The position numbers and the translations under genes were made by a program. The notes under the pieces are model-generated. The model was not told the origin of the DNA and did no database searches. It worked only from the letters and a program-made list of their open reading frames with translations. A stretch of DNA of 64,000 nt from Selaginella moellendorffii (Eukaryota > Streptophyta > Lycopodiopsida > Selaginellales > Selaginellaceae): assembly GCF_000143415.4 (NCBI RefSeq), contig NW_003314399.1:263426-327425 (forward strand), given 5' to 3'. How positions within the stretch are numbered: position 1 is the stretch's first letter; every line of letters begins with the position of its first letter. Positions 22,440 through 35,634 of the stretch are shown one piece after another.

Positions 22440-23208
22440 GATGATTCAATACTCATTCTCATCCAAACCGCGAGGTTTTGCCGGAGGAGCTCCATGATCC
22501 GGCTGATTTCCTTCCCCCGATGCAACTTTGGCCTGTGCCTCGTCAATAGCCTGAGAAAACAATCCAAGAGGCTTAGCACAAGAAACAACGTAAGCGGGCA
22601 TACCTTCTGTGCCACAAAACAAGCCCAATCCAGAGAGTTGAGATGCTCGAAGCAAAACGCCGACAAGTCCAGTCGGAAGGGGTGAGTCGGAGGAAGCTCC
22701 GCAAAAGCATGCTCCCGTCGTATGTTGAGCAAAAAAATTGCAACGAGGACACCATCAAGGCCTTTCTTGCTCTCGTTGACACACACCTCATGTCGACGTC
22801 CTCAACCGGCGAGTCGTTGGTCTTGTATCTCAAGATGACGGCCGACTACAATCGCTACCTCGCCGATTTGAAGACCGGCCAACAACGCCAAGAGGCCGAA
22901 CAAGCCACCCTCATGGCCTTCCAGGTCGCCCAGGTATTTTTTATTTTATGGTTTTCATAGCTCTTTTCTTTTGGTTTTGACAACATCTGGTTTTGAATGT
23001 GTCAGCAACCCACTTCTCGCTCTCCCTGCCGCCATGCATTTCAGCAAATACCGCCCGTCTTTCTCCAACCTGGAGAACTCTCTCAGAGATTGTTAAGATA
23101 CGGGCAGCTTTGATGGCGCTTGTCAACAATGCTCTCAATTCTGGGGCTTGGAACATATCCTTCTTCACCAGCAAGCTCTGCTATGTATTCCCCTTTGCGA
23201 CCAGCCAT
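22440..23208. pseudogene. Rearranged 14-3-3 pseudogene with inverted middle segment
   Basis: Plus strand 22724-22933 encodes the central 14-3-3 helices (SLVLYLKMTADYNRYLADLK...TLMAFQVAQ) and ends at a GT donor. Minus strand 22705 down to about 22440 encodes the C-terminal half (AELPPTHPFRLDL...LDWACFVAQK, intron, then MELLRQNLAVW after a frameshift). Minus strand from ATG 23208 shows a weak N-terminal-like piece (MAGRKGEYIAELAGEEG). The simplest reading is a minus-strand 14-3-3 gene whose middle was inverted, then decayed. The central and C-terminal matches are strong; the N-terminal one is weak. Confidence 0.6.
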
Positions 23209-23509
23209 CCTATACAGTCCCAAGCGATTCAGGCCATCACTCATGTCACCCCTCTTGACTCTTCTTTAAGAAAAGCCCGTACCACTCTATCATACTCACC
23301 GTCCAATGCCAAGCAGAAGGTGGTAACCTCTGAAGCATCTAGCTTCTCCTGTAAAACATCCTAAACACGTTCTGGAAACATTTTAATTTCCTACCCTTAA
23401 GGTTGTAAGAATGACTAACATGGATGCCTATCAGAAAAGGCTTAACTCAAAAACTATCCATATAAAGTTTTATTTTTGATAAATCTCACTATCTATCTCT
23501 ATCATCTAT

Positions 23510-24898
23510 CTATTCAAATCTCAAATGTTTATTATAAAGTAGATTATTTGTACCAGGCACTACCAGGCCCAAAATCTTTTGCACAACATGGCCTCCATGT
23601 GCTACATTCTTGGAAGCCTGACACGCTCCAAGCAGGCAAGTGTACTCCAATGCACCTGGAATAAAAGGCATTGAAACAATGAGCTCTTGCGAGGCATCTA
23701 GAAATCCACCCCGTCCAAGAAGATCCAACATGCAACAAAAGTGCTGCCTTGTGTACTCCAAGCCATGATCTACACCCATTGACAAGAAGAGCGATCGCCC
23801 TCTATAAATCTCTCCTCTGTGGCTGCAAGAGATGATCACTGGAACAAAGCTTGTGGCAGTGGGGGCTTGGACTGTGGCCATGGAGTAAAAGGCCTCCAGA
23901 GCTTCGATAAATCGAGCATTCTGCGCATTAGAAGCAAGGAGAGCGTTCCAAGAAATCTCACATTGGAGCTCTGGAATGGAATCAAACATGGCCTTGGCTT
24001 TTCCTGGATGCCCGTTCGCGGCAAATGCCGCAAGCATTGCTGTTCTTGAGACAAGATCATGCCGCGGCATTTGGTCGTACACGGACTTTGCTTGCTCGAT
24101 GTTTCTGGCGCTTGAATACGCGTTTAAGAGAGATGTCCAGGACAGCGTATCACGCATCGGCATTGAATCAAACAGAGTCTTTGCCTTCTCCTTTTGCCCC
24201 GCCAAGGCATTCGCGGAAAGAATTGTGTTCCAGCAGACGAGGTTCCTCTCTGGCATGGCATCAAAGACACTTTCGGCTCCATCGAGATCAAAGTTTGTGG
24301 CGTAAGAAGAGAGAAGAGCACTCCACGAGACTAGATCGCGGGAAGGAAGCTGATCAAACAAACTTACGACTTGAGATATATGCCCCGAGTGGGCATATGT
24401 CGTGAGGATCGTTGTCGCTAAAATCAGATCTAGAACTGGAATCTTCTCTAGCAGATTTTGCGACTTAGTCTTGTCACCCTTAAGAATGTACCCTGAAAAT
24501 ATCGCGCTCCATGTTAGCAAGTTCCACTCCGGCATTTCATGAAACAGCCGCTCAGCGGCGAGTATATACCCAGACTGGGCATGCCCAGTCAGCATTGTTG
24601 TCCACGTCACAACGTCCCGCATTGGCACGTCATTGAAGATCTGGCTTGCGTGGCCACAGTCCCCGCTTTTGACGTAGGCTGCCAGCATGGTATTCCATGA
24701 CACGAGGCTGCGGCGTGGCATAGGATCAAAGAAAGCCCGTGACATGTCAATATGCCCATTCTGGGCATATGCTGCTAGCATGGTGTTCCACGTCACTACA
24801 CTATGATATGGCATTTGGAGAAAGTAAGACCTCGCTCGCTCAAGGTCGTGGCTTTTTACTAGCTCATGTAACACTTTGTTGGAGAAAACTAGTGTCAT
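23510..24898 (-). CDS. Pentatricopeptide repeat protein, S-type, 462 aa
   Basis: Intronless frame of about twelve tandem 31-residue S-type PPR motifs, each with the VVTWNTMLAAYAQNG / A..LFD.MP pattern, ending in a PPR-like C-terminal segment without E, E+ or DYW domains. PPR proteins bind organellar RNA one base per repeat and act in editing, splicing or stability. Lycophytes have very large PPR families. The region before the first repeat is short (about 20 residues) and not strongly transit-like, so the N-terminus may be truncated or misassigned. The gene is divergent from the LIFEGUARD gene, with 123 bp between starts. Confidence 0.8.
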   Translation of the reverse strand: MTLVFSNKVLHELVKSHDLERARSYFLQMPYHSVVTWNTMLAAYAQNGHIDMSRAFFDPMPRRSLVSWNTMLAAYVKSGDCGHASQIFNDVPMRDVVTWTTMLTGHAQSGYILAAERLFHEMPEWNLLTWSAIFSGYILKGDKTKSQNLLEKIPVLDLILATTILTTYAHSGHISQVVSLFDQLPSRDLVSWSALLSSYATNFDLDGAESVFDAMPERNLVCWNTILSANALAGQKEKAKTLFDSMPMRDTLSWTSLLNAYSSARNIEQAKSVYDQMPRHDLVSRTAMLAAFAANGHPGKAKAMFDSIPELQCEISWNALLASNAQNARFIEALEAFYSMATVQAPTATSFVPVIISCSHRGEIYRGRSLFLSMGVDHGLEYTRQHFCCMLDLLGRGGFLDASQELIVSMPFIPGALEYTCLLGACQASKNVAHGGHVVQKILGLVVPGTNNLLYNKHLRFE

Positions 24899-25021
24899 TT
24901 TTAGTCAAGGACAAACTTACATTTAGTTAACACCTTTTACCATTAATAAGAAGTTGCCACGTGGCAAGTTTGTTTTAGGGTTCTTTCCCCGTCTCCGACC
25001 AAGAAAGAGAGAGAAGAGAAA
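24899..25021. promoter_or_regulatory. Short divergent promoter (PPR / LIFEGUARD)
   Basis: Only 123 bp separate the two ATGs. It contains TTTTAGGGTT (24973-24982), a telo-box-like core, and a GA-rich run before the LIFEGUARD ATG. Transcription start sites cannot be placed. Confidence 0.35.
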
Positions 25022-26134
25022 ATGTATGGATCAACGTCGGGCAATTTCAAAGGTGGTGGTGGCTACGCGGACATCGAGACGGGATACGAGCCCAGCGGAG
25101 CGCTCTACCCGGGCATCGATTACAGCGACAACGTCCTGCGATGGGGTTTCATCCGCAAAGTCTATGGAATCCTGAGCACCCAGATCGTTCTCACAGCTCT
25201 CGTCGCGGCGGTGATCGTCTTCTCGCAGCCCGTCGCGGATTTCTTCGCGCACAACACACTGCTCCTCGTCCTCCTCGCGCTCCTGCCTCTGATACGTAAG
25301 TCCGTGCTTCTTTTTTTGCTTTTCTTCTTTGCTTGGCTTTCTGTGATCTTGGCTTTTGTCTTCCTGCTCAAAATCTTCCTGTGATCCTGTCAAGATTTAG
25401 TTTTCCTCTGCGTCTGCTTCCTTGCAAGAACTGGTTTTCGATCCTGTCTTCCTTGGATAAACTTCATCCTCTCCTGTTCCTGATTGTTTTGTTTTCCTTT
25501 TCCTCTCAGTGCTATGCCCGCTCTACAACTATCAGCACCACCATCCGCTCAACTTGGTTCTTCTCAGCCTCTTCACGGTCTTCTTGAGCCTCTCCGTCGG
25601 GACTTCCTGCGCCTTCATCCGAGGTAAGCAAAGCTTGTCCCGTTCCATCTGTTTTCACCCCTCGCTCCAAACGATTCTCAACCTGTTCCACTTTTTGTCC
25701 GAATCGCAGGAGACGTCCTGCTCGAGGCCCTCATTCTCACTGCTACAGTAGCACTAGCTCTGACAGCGTACACCTTCTGGGCAGTAAAGCAAGGCCACGA
25801 CTTCAGCTTCCTCAGACCATATCTCTTCGTATCGCTTGTAGTCCTCGTGCTCTGGGGGATAATCCAGGTGTGTGCATATCGGACATCCCAGCTAATCCTC
25901 TCCTGTTTTTGTGGCTTCCAGATCTTCTTTCCTCTGGGACCAGTCTCGGGGACCATCTTTGCTGCAATAACCACCGTCATCTTCAGTGCATATATAATCT
26001 ACGATACCGAGAACTTGATCAGAAGGTTCACTTTCGATGAGTATATCTGGGCTTCGGTGTCCCTGTACTTGGACATATTGAACCTTTTCTTAGCACTGCT
26101 AAATCTTTTGCGGGGCCTCCAGTCGAATAACTGA
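25022..26134 (+). CDS. LIFEGUARD / Bax inhibitor-1-like membrane protein, 252 aa
   Basis: Exons 25022-25295, 25510-25623, 25710-25867 and 25922-26134 give 252 residues. A soluble N-terminus (Gly/Tyr-rich, DIETGYEPSGALYPG) is followed by seven hydrophobic helices. Signature blocks of the TMBIM/BI-1 fold are LRWGFIRKVYGILSTQIVLT, FLSLSVGTSCAF, ALTAYTFWAVKQG and IIYDTENLI, with the conserved C-terminal Asp residues. Plant LFG proteins sit in endomembranes or plasma membrane and modulate cell-death and stress responses (family knowledge). The 3' end converges on the KEA gene with 163 bp between stops. Confidence 0.85.
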
Positions 26135-26297
26135 AACCTCTATACAATTGCCTGAAAAAATTTGTTACAGAAGAATAGAAAACAAGACTCCGAAACTGAG
26201 AAAAAAAAGAAAAAAACTAGAAGAGAACGGCGATTATTGTAACGGGAAAAAGAATCCCTTACCCACTGGCTTCTGATGTTAATGTACACTTACCTGT

Positions 26298-28842
26298 TCA
26301 CCTCCAGTGTCCACTAAACACTTGTGAAAATGGTCTCCGCAACGTGACTTGTGGGAATAACTTCTCTCGAGCATCTTCGGCGTCTTTCCCTTCACTCGGC
26401 TTACTTTGTTGATTGAGAAGGTCCTTCTCGTCCTCGAGATTATCCTCGGTGTGCTGCTTTTTGTCACCTGTTTCCAAGTGGTAACCGAAGCCATGCACTG
26501 GTAAGTTGAAAAGTGCGTACTGGCTTTTCTTCTCCCTGGGTACAAGGCGAGCGACGAGCTTGAACGCAAATGGAGTGAGGACAAGGCTGAATGCGCTGGT
26601 ACCCATCAAGAGGAGGTAGAGCTTTCTGGATACTAGTCCCAGGCCTTGAGCACGGCTCAGCAGCACAAACGAGAATTCCCCGATCTGTGCGAGAGCAATG
26701 CCAACGCTCACAGATATAGGAGTGCTGTAGCCAAATGCACAGACCTGAAACACCAGCAAACAAAACTTAGAAGCTTGCAAACAACAGTCGAGGACTTTCA
26801 AAATTGTACCACTATAGCGATCAAGAATGTTTTGCCGAAGAACAGAACCGCGAGTGACCCCAGTAGAATATCTTTGTGCTGCCAGAGAAATACGGGGTGC
26901 ATGACCATGCCGATAGAAGCTAAAAAAAGCGAGGCAAATATATTCCGTATTGGCTCGACGTGGTGGAGAGTTTTCTCGCTATACGTTCCACCTGCACAAG
27001 AATACACAAAAGAACAATTTAAAATTAGAAGAAATCAAACCAAGTATACAACCTGATAGCATGAGACCCGCGACGAAAGCGCCAACTTCAAGCCCGAGCC
27101 CGAGGCTTTGACTTAGCATGGATATACTCAGACAAAGTCCAACGATTCCTAGCTGGTACAACTCGGAGCTGTTCTTCGACAAGCGGCTGAGAGCCGAAAG
27201 CAACCGTGAAACAACCAACTTGGAGGCGATCCAGGCCACCGCACAAAAACCGGACAGCAAAAGACACTCCCTTGCCAATGCAATCAGGATCGTCCAGGAG
27301 CTGCTGCCTTTGGCCGCGAGTGCCGGCATGACGGCTAGCAAGAGCCCCAAAGCGCAGTCTTGGAAAATAAGCGTGCCGAGTAGTATCTGGGACCACCGGA
27401 AAAGAAAACACAAAAACAACTTAGATCGTGTGCTTGTCACGCAAGTGTATTTAGATTAGATTCCAACCTGACCGTGTTCCGTGCCGGCCATGTTGGCGTC
27501 CATCATGCATTTTACCACGACCGCGGTGGACGACATGGACAGAAAAGCCCCTGCATACGGGCGCACGTCACACAATCTGCATAGAAAGTCAATGTAACTT
27601 TTGCTGCTAGACTACGAGACTCACCAATGAAGATACCCTGCGGAACCGTCGTGGAGAGCAGGGCCCCAAGCACCATCGCCGTGAGGATTTGGATGCACCC
27701 GCCGCCTAAAGCCACGGCTTTCACTCCCTGCATCTTTGTCGCGCTAAACTCCACGCCGAGAGCGAATAGCAAGAATATGACACCGAACTGAGCGAGTGTT
27801 TCTACCTGGAACGTAAAGCTTAGACAATGACAAAGACAATGACGAAGCTTCATACCTGGACTAGCTCGTGAACGAGGTGGAGACCACCTGGTCCCACGAA
27901 CATCCCAGCAGCAAGGTAGCCCAGGATCACCGGCTGTCCCAGGAACGCAAAAACGATAGCTCCAAGCGCGGACGCAACCATGACGACGACAATGTCCCGG
28001 ATCAACATCAAGTCCTCCTGAAACTGCATCTGAGACCTCTTCCCGGGATGACTGATAACGTACTCGTTGTCGTCTCTGTCGATCAACCGAGCAACGTCCT
28101 CCGACTGGTAGCGTCGCCCATTGTCTTTTCCTGCCGTGGAGTTCTTCTTCTCACCACCAGGCTTCTGACCGATAGTCGTAGCGTTTGGACTTGGATGCGG
28201 CAAAATGGAAGGATGCTCCAATGTGGCACTACTATCACGTCGCTCGTCTTGTGTCTCGGCAGTGGCATTAGTCTGCTGCTGCTGTGGCACCACCACCACC
28301 CCTTCTGGATCGATCGCTTTCTCTTCGTCCGGCTTGTCATCTTTGCCAGACTGCTGCTCGCTCTCTTTGCCATTGCTCCCGGGCTCCTCCTCGTCCATGG
28401 AGTGCTTGCCGACTCTCGCAACAGTCTCGAGCACACCACCTTGGTTCTCAATCGTGTCGTTAAACTTGCCCGCTTCCTTCTGGCTGTCATCCTCCAGAGA
28501 ATCAAAAAGCTTCTCCACATTCTTGACTATCTGGCTCGCCTTGTCGTTCACCTCCTTGTTTCTTGTGTCGTTGCTCTTGACGTCCCACCTAACAGAGAAA
28601 GTAGCATTCCCTCCAGTCCCATTCGCAGCACCACCAAATCCCTCCACACCACTCCCATTCTTCGCCGCCGCCTCGAGAATCTCTAACGCATCGGTCCCTA
28701 TGCTGCTACCACCATCGCCATCGCCTCTAGCATCGCTGGCGCTCGCAGATCCAGCTCGATACCACAGCAGGGGAAGCAGCAGCAGCAAGAGGAGCACTCT
28801 CATTGCCAAATTCCAGTCGCTCGATTCCAATCCACACCTCAT
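26298..28842 (-). CDS. KEA-type K+(Na+)/H+ antiporter (CPA2), 737 aa, 6 exons
   Basis: Exons 27856-28842, 27625-27805, 27468-27550, 27053-27386, 26810-26991 and 26298-26744 make 737 residues. A signal peptide with an eight-leucine core is followed by about 230 residues of acidic, Glu/Asp/Ser-rich sequence, then the CPA2 antiporter core: GQPVILGYLAAGMFVGPGG, AQFGVIFLLFALGVEF, SSTAVVVKCMMD, GTLIFQDCALGL, LGLEVGAFVAGLML and ALAQIGEFSFVLLSRA. The C-terminal tail is hydrophilic and there is no RCK/TrkA-N domain, as in the plant KEA4-6 group, which lacks it and sits in endomembranes. A GTAAGT just after the stop could allow a 3'-UTR intron or alternative end. A second in-frame Met lies 13 codons downstream of the start. 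Confidence 0.85.
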
Positions 28843-29029
28843 GACGCTGCTGCCGCTTGAATCTCAGCTCCAGCGCTGCCACATTGCGACATCCTGCCGC
28901 ATTCGTCGATCCGGCGCGCTCACCTGTGGAGAATCCCTGCCCTAACCCTATTACGCGGTAGCAAAATTTTAACAGGGCCCTGTGAATGGTAGAATATTCT
29001 CTTCCAGATTCGCTTCTTTCTTATTATTG

Positions 29030-29721
29030 CTATTGGCGCTGGTGGTGGTGTTGATGGTGCTGGTGCTCGTCGCCCACTACCACTTTCTGGACGATTATAA
29101 TGTAGTAGTCTTCGCTGGGGACAACAATGAGCTCGTGTAATTTCGTTCTCACTCTCACCAACATCATGGTGTCCTACAAAAGAAATAAAAAAACAATCCA
29201 GCGATCAAAACGAAGGATCGGGCACAAAAAAGGAGTTTTCTTGGATGACTTACAGTTGGTTCGATATCGGCCGCCAAGTTCTTAGATTTCATCACGATCA
29301 GAGCGACGTATCTTGCGTACTGCACGAATAAGTACCTGTCTGTGTACGGGGCTTGAGACGTGGGAATTATCAAAAGAGCGAACCTGTGTCGTTGTGGCGT
29401 GGTCCATGGAGCTCTTGATGGGGATTCCAAGGCTGTCGGTCAAGATTGTCCCAACGATACCTTGGACAAAAAGAAAAAAGCCAGCATTTGTTTTATTCCA
29501 AGCTTGAGAAAACTCTATCGAATTTAAGTAGCTTAAGAGAGGTACCTTTGTGAGAGGATATACTCTTGAGTGTTTCCTCTGAAACGTACTGCATAAAAAA
29601 CAGGGAGAGGAAGCTACAGTGAGCACAAAATTGAAAGCAATAGCACCTTGTTTTGACGTAGTGTTGCCGGGTCTATTCTCACAGCCTCCTCCAGAGACGA
29701 TGGTACTGCGTCTTCGTCCAT
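29030..29721 (-). CDS. Dynein light chain roadblock-type (DYNLRB/LC7), 134 aa
   Basis: Five short exons (29647-29721, 29546-29588, 29384-29460, 29254-29319, 29030-29173). The core has GIVGTILTDSLGIPIKSSMD, the TTTTQYA helix, and the final strands LVRVRTKLHELIVVPSEDYY then IIIVQK, all hallmarks of the roadblock fold. It dimerises on dynein intermediate chains. In land plants with motile sperm the expected home is axonemal dynein, since cytoplasmic dynein heavy chains are absent from land plants. An odd feature is a 17-residue C-terminal tail rich in His and Gln (EHQHHQHHHQRQ) after the usual end. The neighbour is a QRICH2-like gene, also minus. Confidence 0.8.
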
Positions 29722-30155
29722 GACTGTATGAAACGACTAAAGGCGCAGCGCACAGTGATAGGTCCAGCTCGTTCGAGACCTAATCAATCGGTTCACCTGA
29801 AATCCCCACGTGGATGCCACGCAGGAAGAAAAAAGAAAAAAGAAAAAACGTTTGGTAACTCGCAAAAAAGAAAAAAAGAAAAAAAAAGCGGACACCAAGA
29901 GTGACTGACAAAGAAAAGATCTCGAGATAGAGGACACAGGAAAAACAAAAACGTTCGGTAACTCATGAAAGGAAAAAAGCAATTGTGAGATAGAGCACAT
30001 ATTAAAACACCTGGGAATCTAGACATCCAAGAAAACTTTGGCTTGGACAAAGGCGCAAATCACACTTTGTAACAACGGACGTACAGAGGTGGAACTGGAA
30101 TCGAATGTAAAAACTCGCGAAACCGGCAACACACGAGGCGCGTACCTGCAGGTTA
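29722..30155. other. Intergenic, A/G-rich tract, no gene seen
   Basis: Between the QRICH2-like stop and the roadblock start. It has a long purine-rich run (about 29824-29890, AAGAAAAAAG units). Presumably holds the roadblock promoter. Confidence 0.5.
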
Positions 30156-32673
30156 CTATAAAGGCCTGCTCATTCGATTCGCTTGTCCGGCTGAAAACGA
30201 TCTGCGAGGAAGCTTCGCCGAGTACGGGCTGCTGTTGGAATTTCGTTGGGTGATTCGAGCTGATCGAGGACTTCCACCATTCTGAGATTTTAGAAAACTT
30301 TTAGCTTCGGTTATACGAGTGCGCACAAAATTCTTACCGGAGTAAAAATTCGTTCCGCCGACATCATAGGAAGCACTTGCTTCGGCATTGCGTTATGTGG
30401 CAAATAATCAGCCCGAAGTGGGTTCAGTTTTTGGATGTCCTGGTCACAGGACCTGAAACCTCAACTTGTACTCGTTAGTAACCCCTTGGAAACAGTAGAG
30501 TAAAGCACGTACATGCATTTGAAACCCATTAGCGGCTTTCCACTAAACACCGCATGCTCTGGTTGCTCCATGAACTCACGAACAATCCGAGCTATTTTCT
30601 GCAAAAATGTGAAAACAGCTATCGTCTGGGAGGATACATCGAGGCAAGTTACCTGCATATCTTTCTTTTCTGCTTTTGTCTCTTTCATACCGTCAACTAG
30701 GATCTGCAACTCCTTCATTTGTGTTGTATCTTCTTTCACTTGTATTTGATTCTCTCTTAATGCTTTCTGCAGTAGCAAACATGTGAAATCAGATAGGCTC
30801 GCAATCCCTTACCTCAAAAGCAAAAAACATGTCCTCGTAGGCTGCTTCAGGATCTTGAGGTTTCTGATCAGAAAAAGTTTCTGGTGCACCTGGAGCTCCT
30901 GGAACGCCTGAGGCTGCCGGAACACCTGGAGCCCCTGGAGCGCCTGGAGGGCCTGGCGCTCCCAAAGGTCCAGAAGCTCCCGGTGCTCCTGCAACTGCAC
31001 CTGAAGGAAAGCCAGCAGTTCCAGGTGGAGCGGCAGACACTTCTACGGGCTTTTGTTCTGGAGCAAACCGCTGGTCATGACCAGACATGATAAGCACGGT
31101 CCTTCCAAGATATCCCATGTCCCTATGAATCTGCAAAATTCTCAAATAAACTCAAGTTCTGAAATGTGCTGAGGACCATCACCTCTTCTAGCAGTCTGTC
31201 GTGATTTTTCAAAGCGTCACGGACTTCGTCCGCAACATAGTCCGTCACCATGCCCTGATAAACGTAAAAAATACTTCGCTCGCTAGATCAGACGCATGCA
31301 TAAGTACTCTACTCACCTTTGTGCCTCCAGCTAGCAAACTTGATAACTTTGACGACCTACGATTGGGTGGAGGACCTGAAGCAGAGCCTCTCCTTTGTTG
31401 ATGCCGAAGATCCTCAATCATTTGTGCCACTCTTTGAAGAGACTGGGGAAGGAAACAACATCAGCCAAAGCAGAATGCCAATAGAAAACTATCACCTCTT
31501 TGTTGGTTTGAGTCAGCGTTTCTAGAGCAACAACATCAGCTTTTGCTTGCAGGCGGTTTTGAAGATCGGTAACAGCGGTTCCAAGGTCTGCCACGATGGC
31601 ACTCGGACGCCGCTGGCCTGGTTTGAGCTCCGGGGGAGCTACAAGTTTCGTATCAAGATCCACACGAAGTGCCTGAAGCCATTGAAAAGTTAAGGTGCCT
31701 TCATACAACGATTTTACGTACTTGGCAGTATTTGTTGAGTGCTTCTAGCTCAGCAGCATGATTTGAGGCGGTTTGCTGAAGTTGTATTTTGAGGTCATCT
31801 CCCTGAAGCAGTAACCCCGTTGTACCCGTGAACATTTGCCATGAAATTGAGATAGTTGAGAATTGCATACTTGATTTTCCAAACTTTGCAGCCTTCCACT
31901 GTGGTCCAGAACATCAGCTTGTAAAGACTCTATTTCTTCTGTCATAACTCGCACTGCCCCCGTCGTTTCCACTACATGCTGCTCAAACTGTGACTGGAAG
32001 TTTTCACCCTGTTTCCTTATTGTTTCGTCCTGCTCCTTGACTTTGGTTTGCAGCTCTGAACTGACCGCAGTCAGGTTCTGGATTCCTCCCTCTAAATCTT
32101 CAACTCTTTTGGGAACAGACTCGACGGCTGCCTTCAATTCTGCCAAATCCCCAGTCACTGTCTTGACGTTTACAGAATTTTCTTCCATCCTGCAATGAAA
32201 GCTTTTGTCAAGTTCCACTCACCAAGCACGAAGCATACCCTTTTTGAACAGCGTTGATACGATCTCCAGTGACTTTAACATGTGTATCGAGCTTCTCAGC
32301 CTGCTTTTGGACCTCGACCTCGGTGAAATCTTTACACTCTTTAGCCGTGTTTTTACTGCATTGCGTCGCGTCAGGGAAAGAAAAAACAGAAAAGAAAACG
32401 GGTCAAATCTCATACCAGACTTCGTAAATCTCCTCCTTGAAAGCTTGAAAATTTTTGGCGAGCTCCTCAGCTTTCTCAAGCCGTGCTGTCTGTGATACCG
32501 ATGGTTAAAATCAATTTCTCTCCTCTGTTCTCAACGTAGCTACAACTTACATGAGCTGTGAGTCGATCGCAGACAGATCGCAAAAGACTTTGCAGTTTCT
32601 CCCACTGCAACTGCGCTACAACTGGTACATGGGTGACCGCCAAAATCTCCCGAATGATCGCAACATCGTCCAT
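30156..32673 (-). CDS. Coiled-coil protein resembling DUF4795/QRICH2 flagellar family, 615 aa, 13 exons
   Basis: Thirteen exons (32551-32673, 32416-32489, 32239-32355, 31871-32189, 31722-31802, 31496-31672, 31317-31442, 31183-31254, 30813-31130, 30653-30766, 30513-30598, 30338-30452, 30156-30281) join without a frame break. The first 300 residues are mostly heptad-like coiled coil (ELKAAVESVPKRVEDLEGG; LQTKVKEQDETIRKQ). Residues about 400-447 form a collagen-like Gly-Ala-Pro stretch (GAPGAPG units). The C-terminal part has another helix, a CMSCD zinc-ribbon-like motif and a basic Ser/Arg tail. Coiled coil plus a terminal C..C motif followed by a basic tail resembles DUF4795 proteins such as QRICH2, a sperm-flagellum protein. 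Assignment rests on motif style only. Confidence 0.55.
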
Positions 32674-33223
32674 GGCTGCAAGATTACACCTGTCCTAAAA
32701 GCGTCGAGAACTATCTTCCTCAAAATCCTGCCTGCTTTTCAAGCTCCAGCGCACCAGCATTGCCATGTCCCATCAAAATCTCCCCAGGATCAAGGCCCCA
32801 AGAATCCGGGCAATGTGAGACTCATAGAGTACTTTCGATGCGCAAGCAGCCGATCGGAGCCATTTCTCGATCCAGCGCCTACCAGAGGAGTGATCGCTCG
32901 AGATCTGGTAAAAAACAGAGCTCCGGCGGTAAAGCAGCCTCGGCGCTCCCACGCTAGCCCTGCCCCAATACCCTAATCCCTCGCTAAGAGCTTCGCGTGA
33001 CCACGCCCTTTCTGGCTCTTCCACCATTGTATGCAGCTCGTCGCTTTTGTCGACTTGGCAGCATCGCGGCGGTCCGTTGAGTGGAAAGAAACGAATCCCG
33101 GCCGTCGATGCCTTCTTTCGTCAGTTCTAATGGCAAAGGTCATGAGAGAGAAATGCGGGTGCTTTGCCTTCACTGCCTACGTGGCCAGGTTTTTAGGTAT
33201 TAAACTATTTAGGGTTTTTCGCG
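32674..33223. promoter_or_regulatory. Divergent intergenic region (QRICH2-like / MetAP2)
   Basis: 550 bp between two divergent starts. TTTAGGGTTTTT at 33208-33219 lies immediately before the MetAP2 ATG, matching the telo-box seen in plant translation-related genes. No ORF is supported inside. Confidence 0.4.
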
Positions 33224-35634
<2,411 letters not shown>

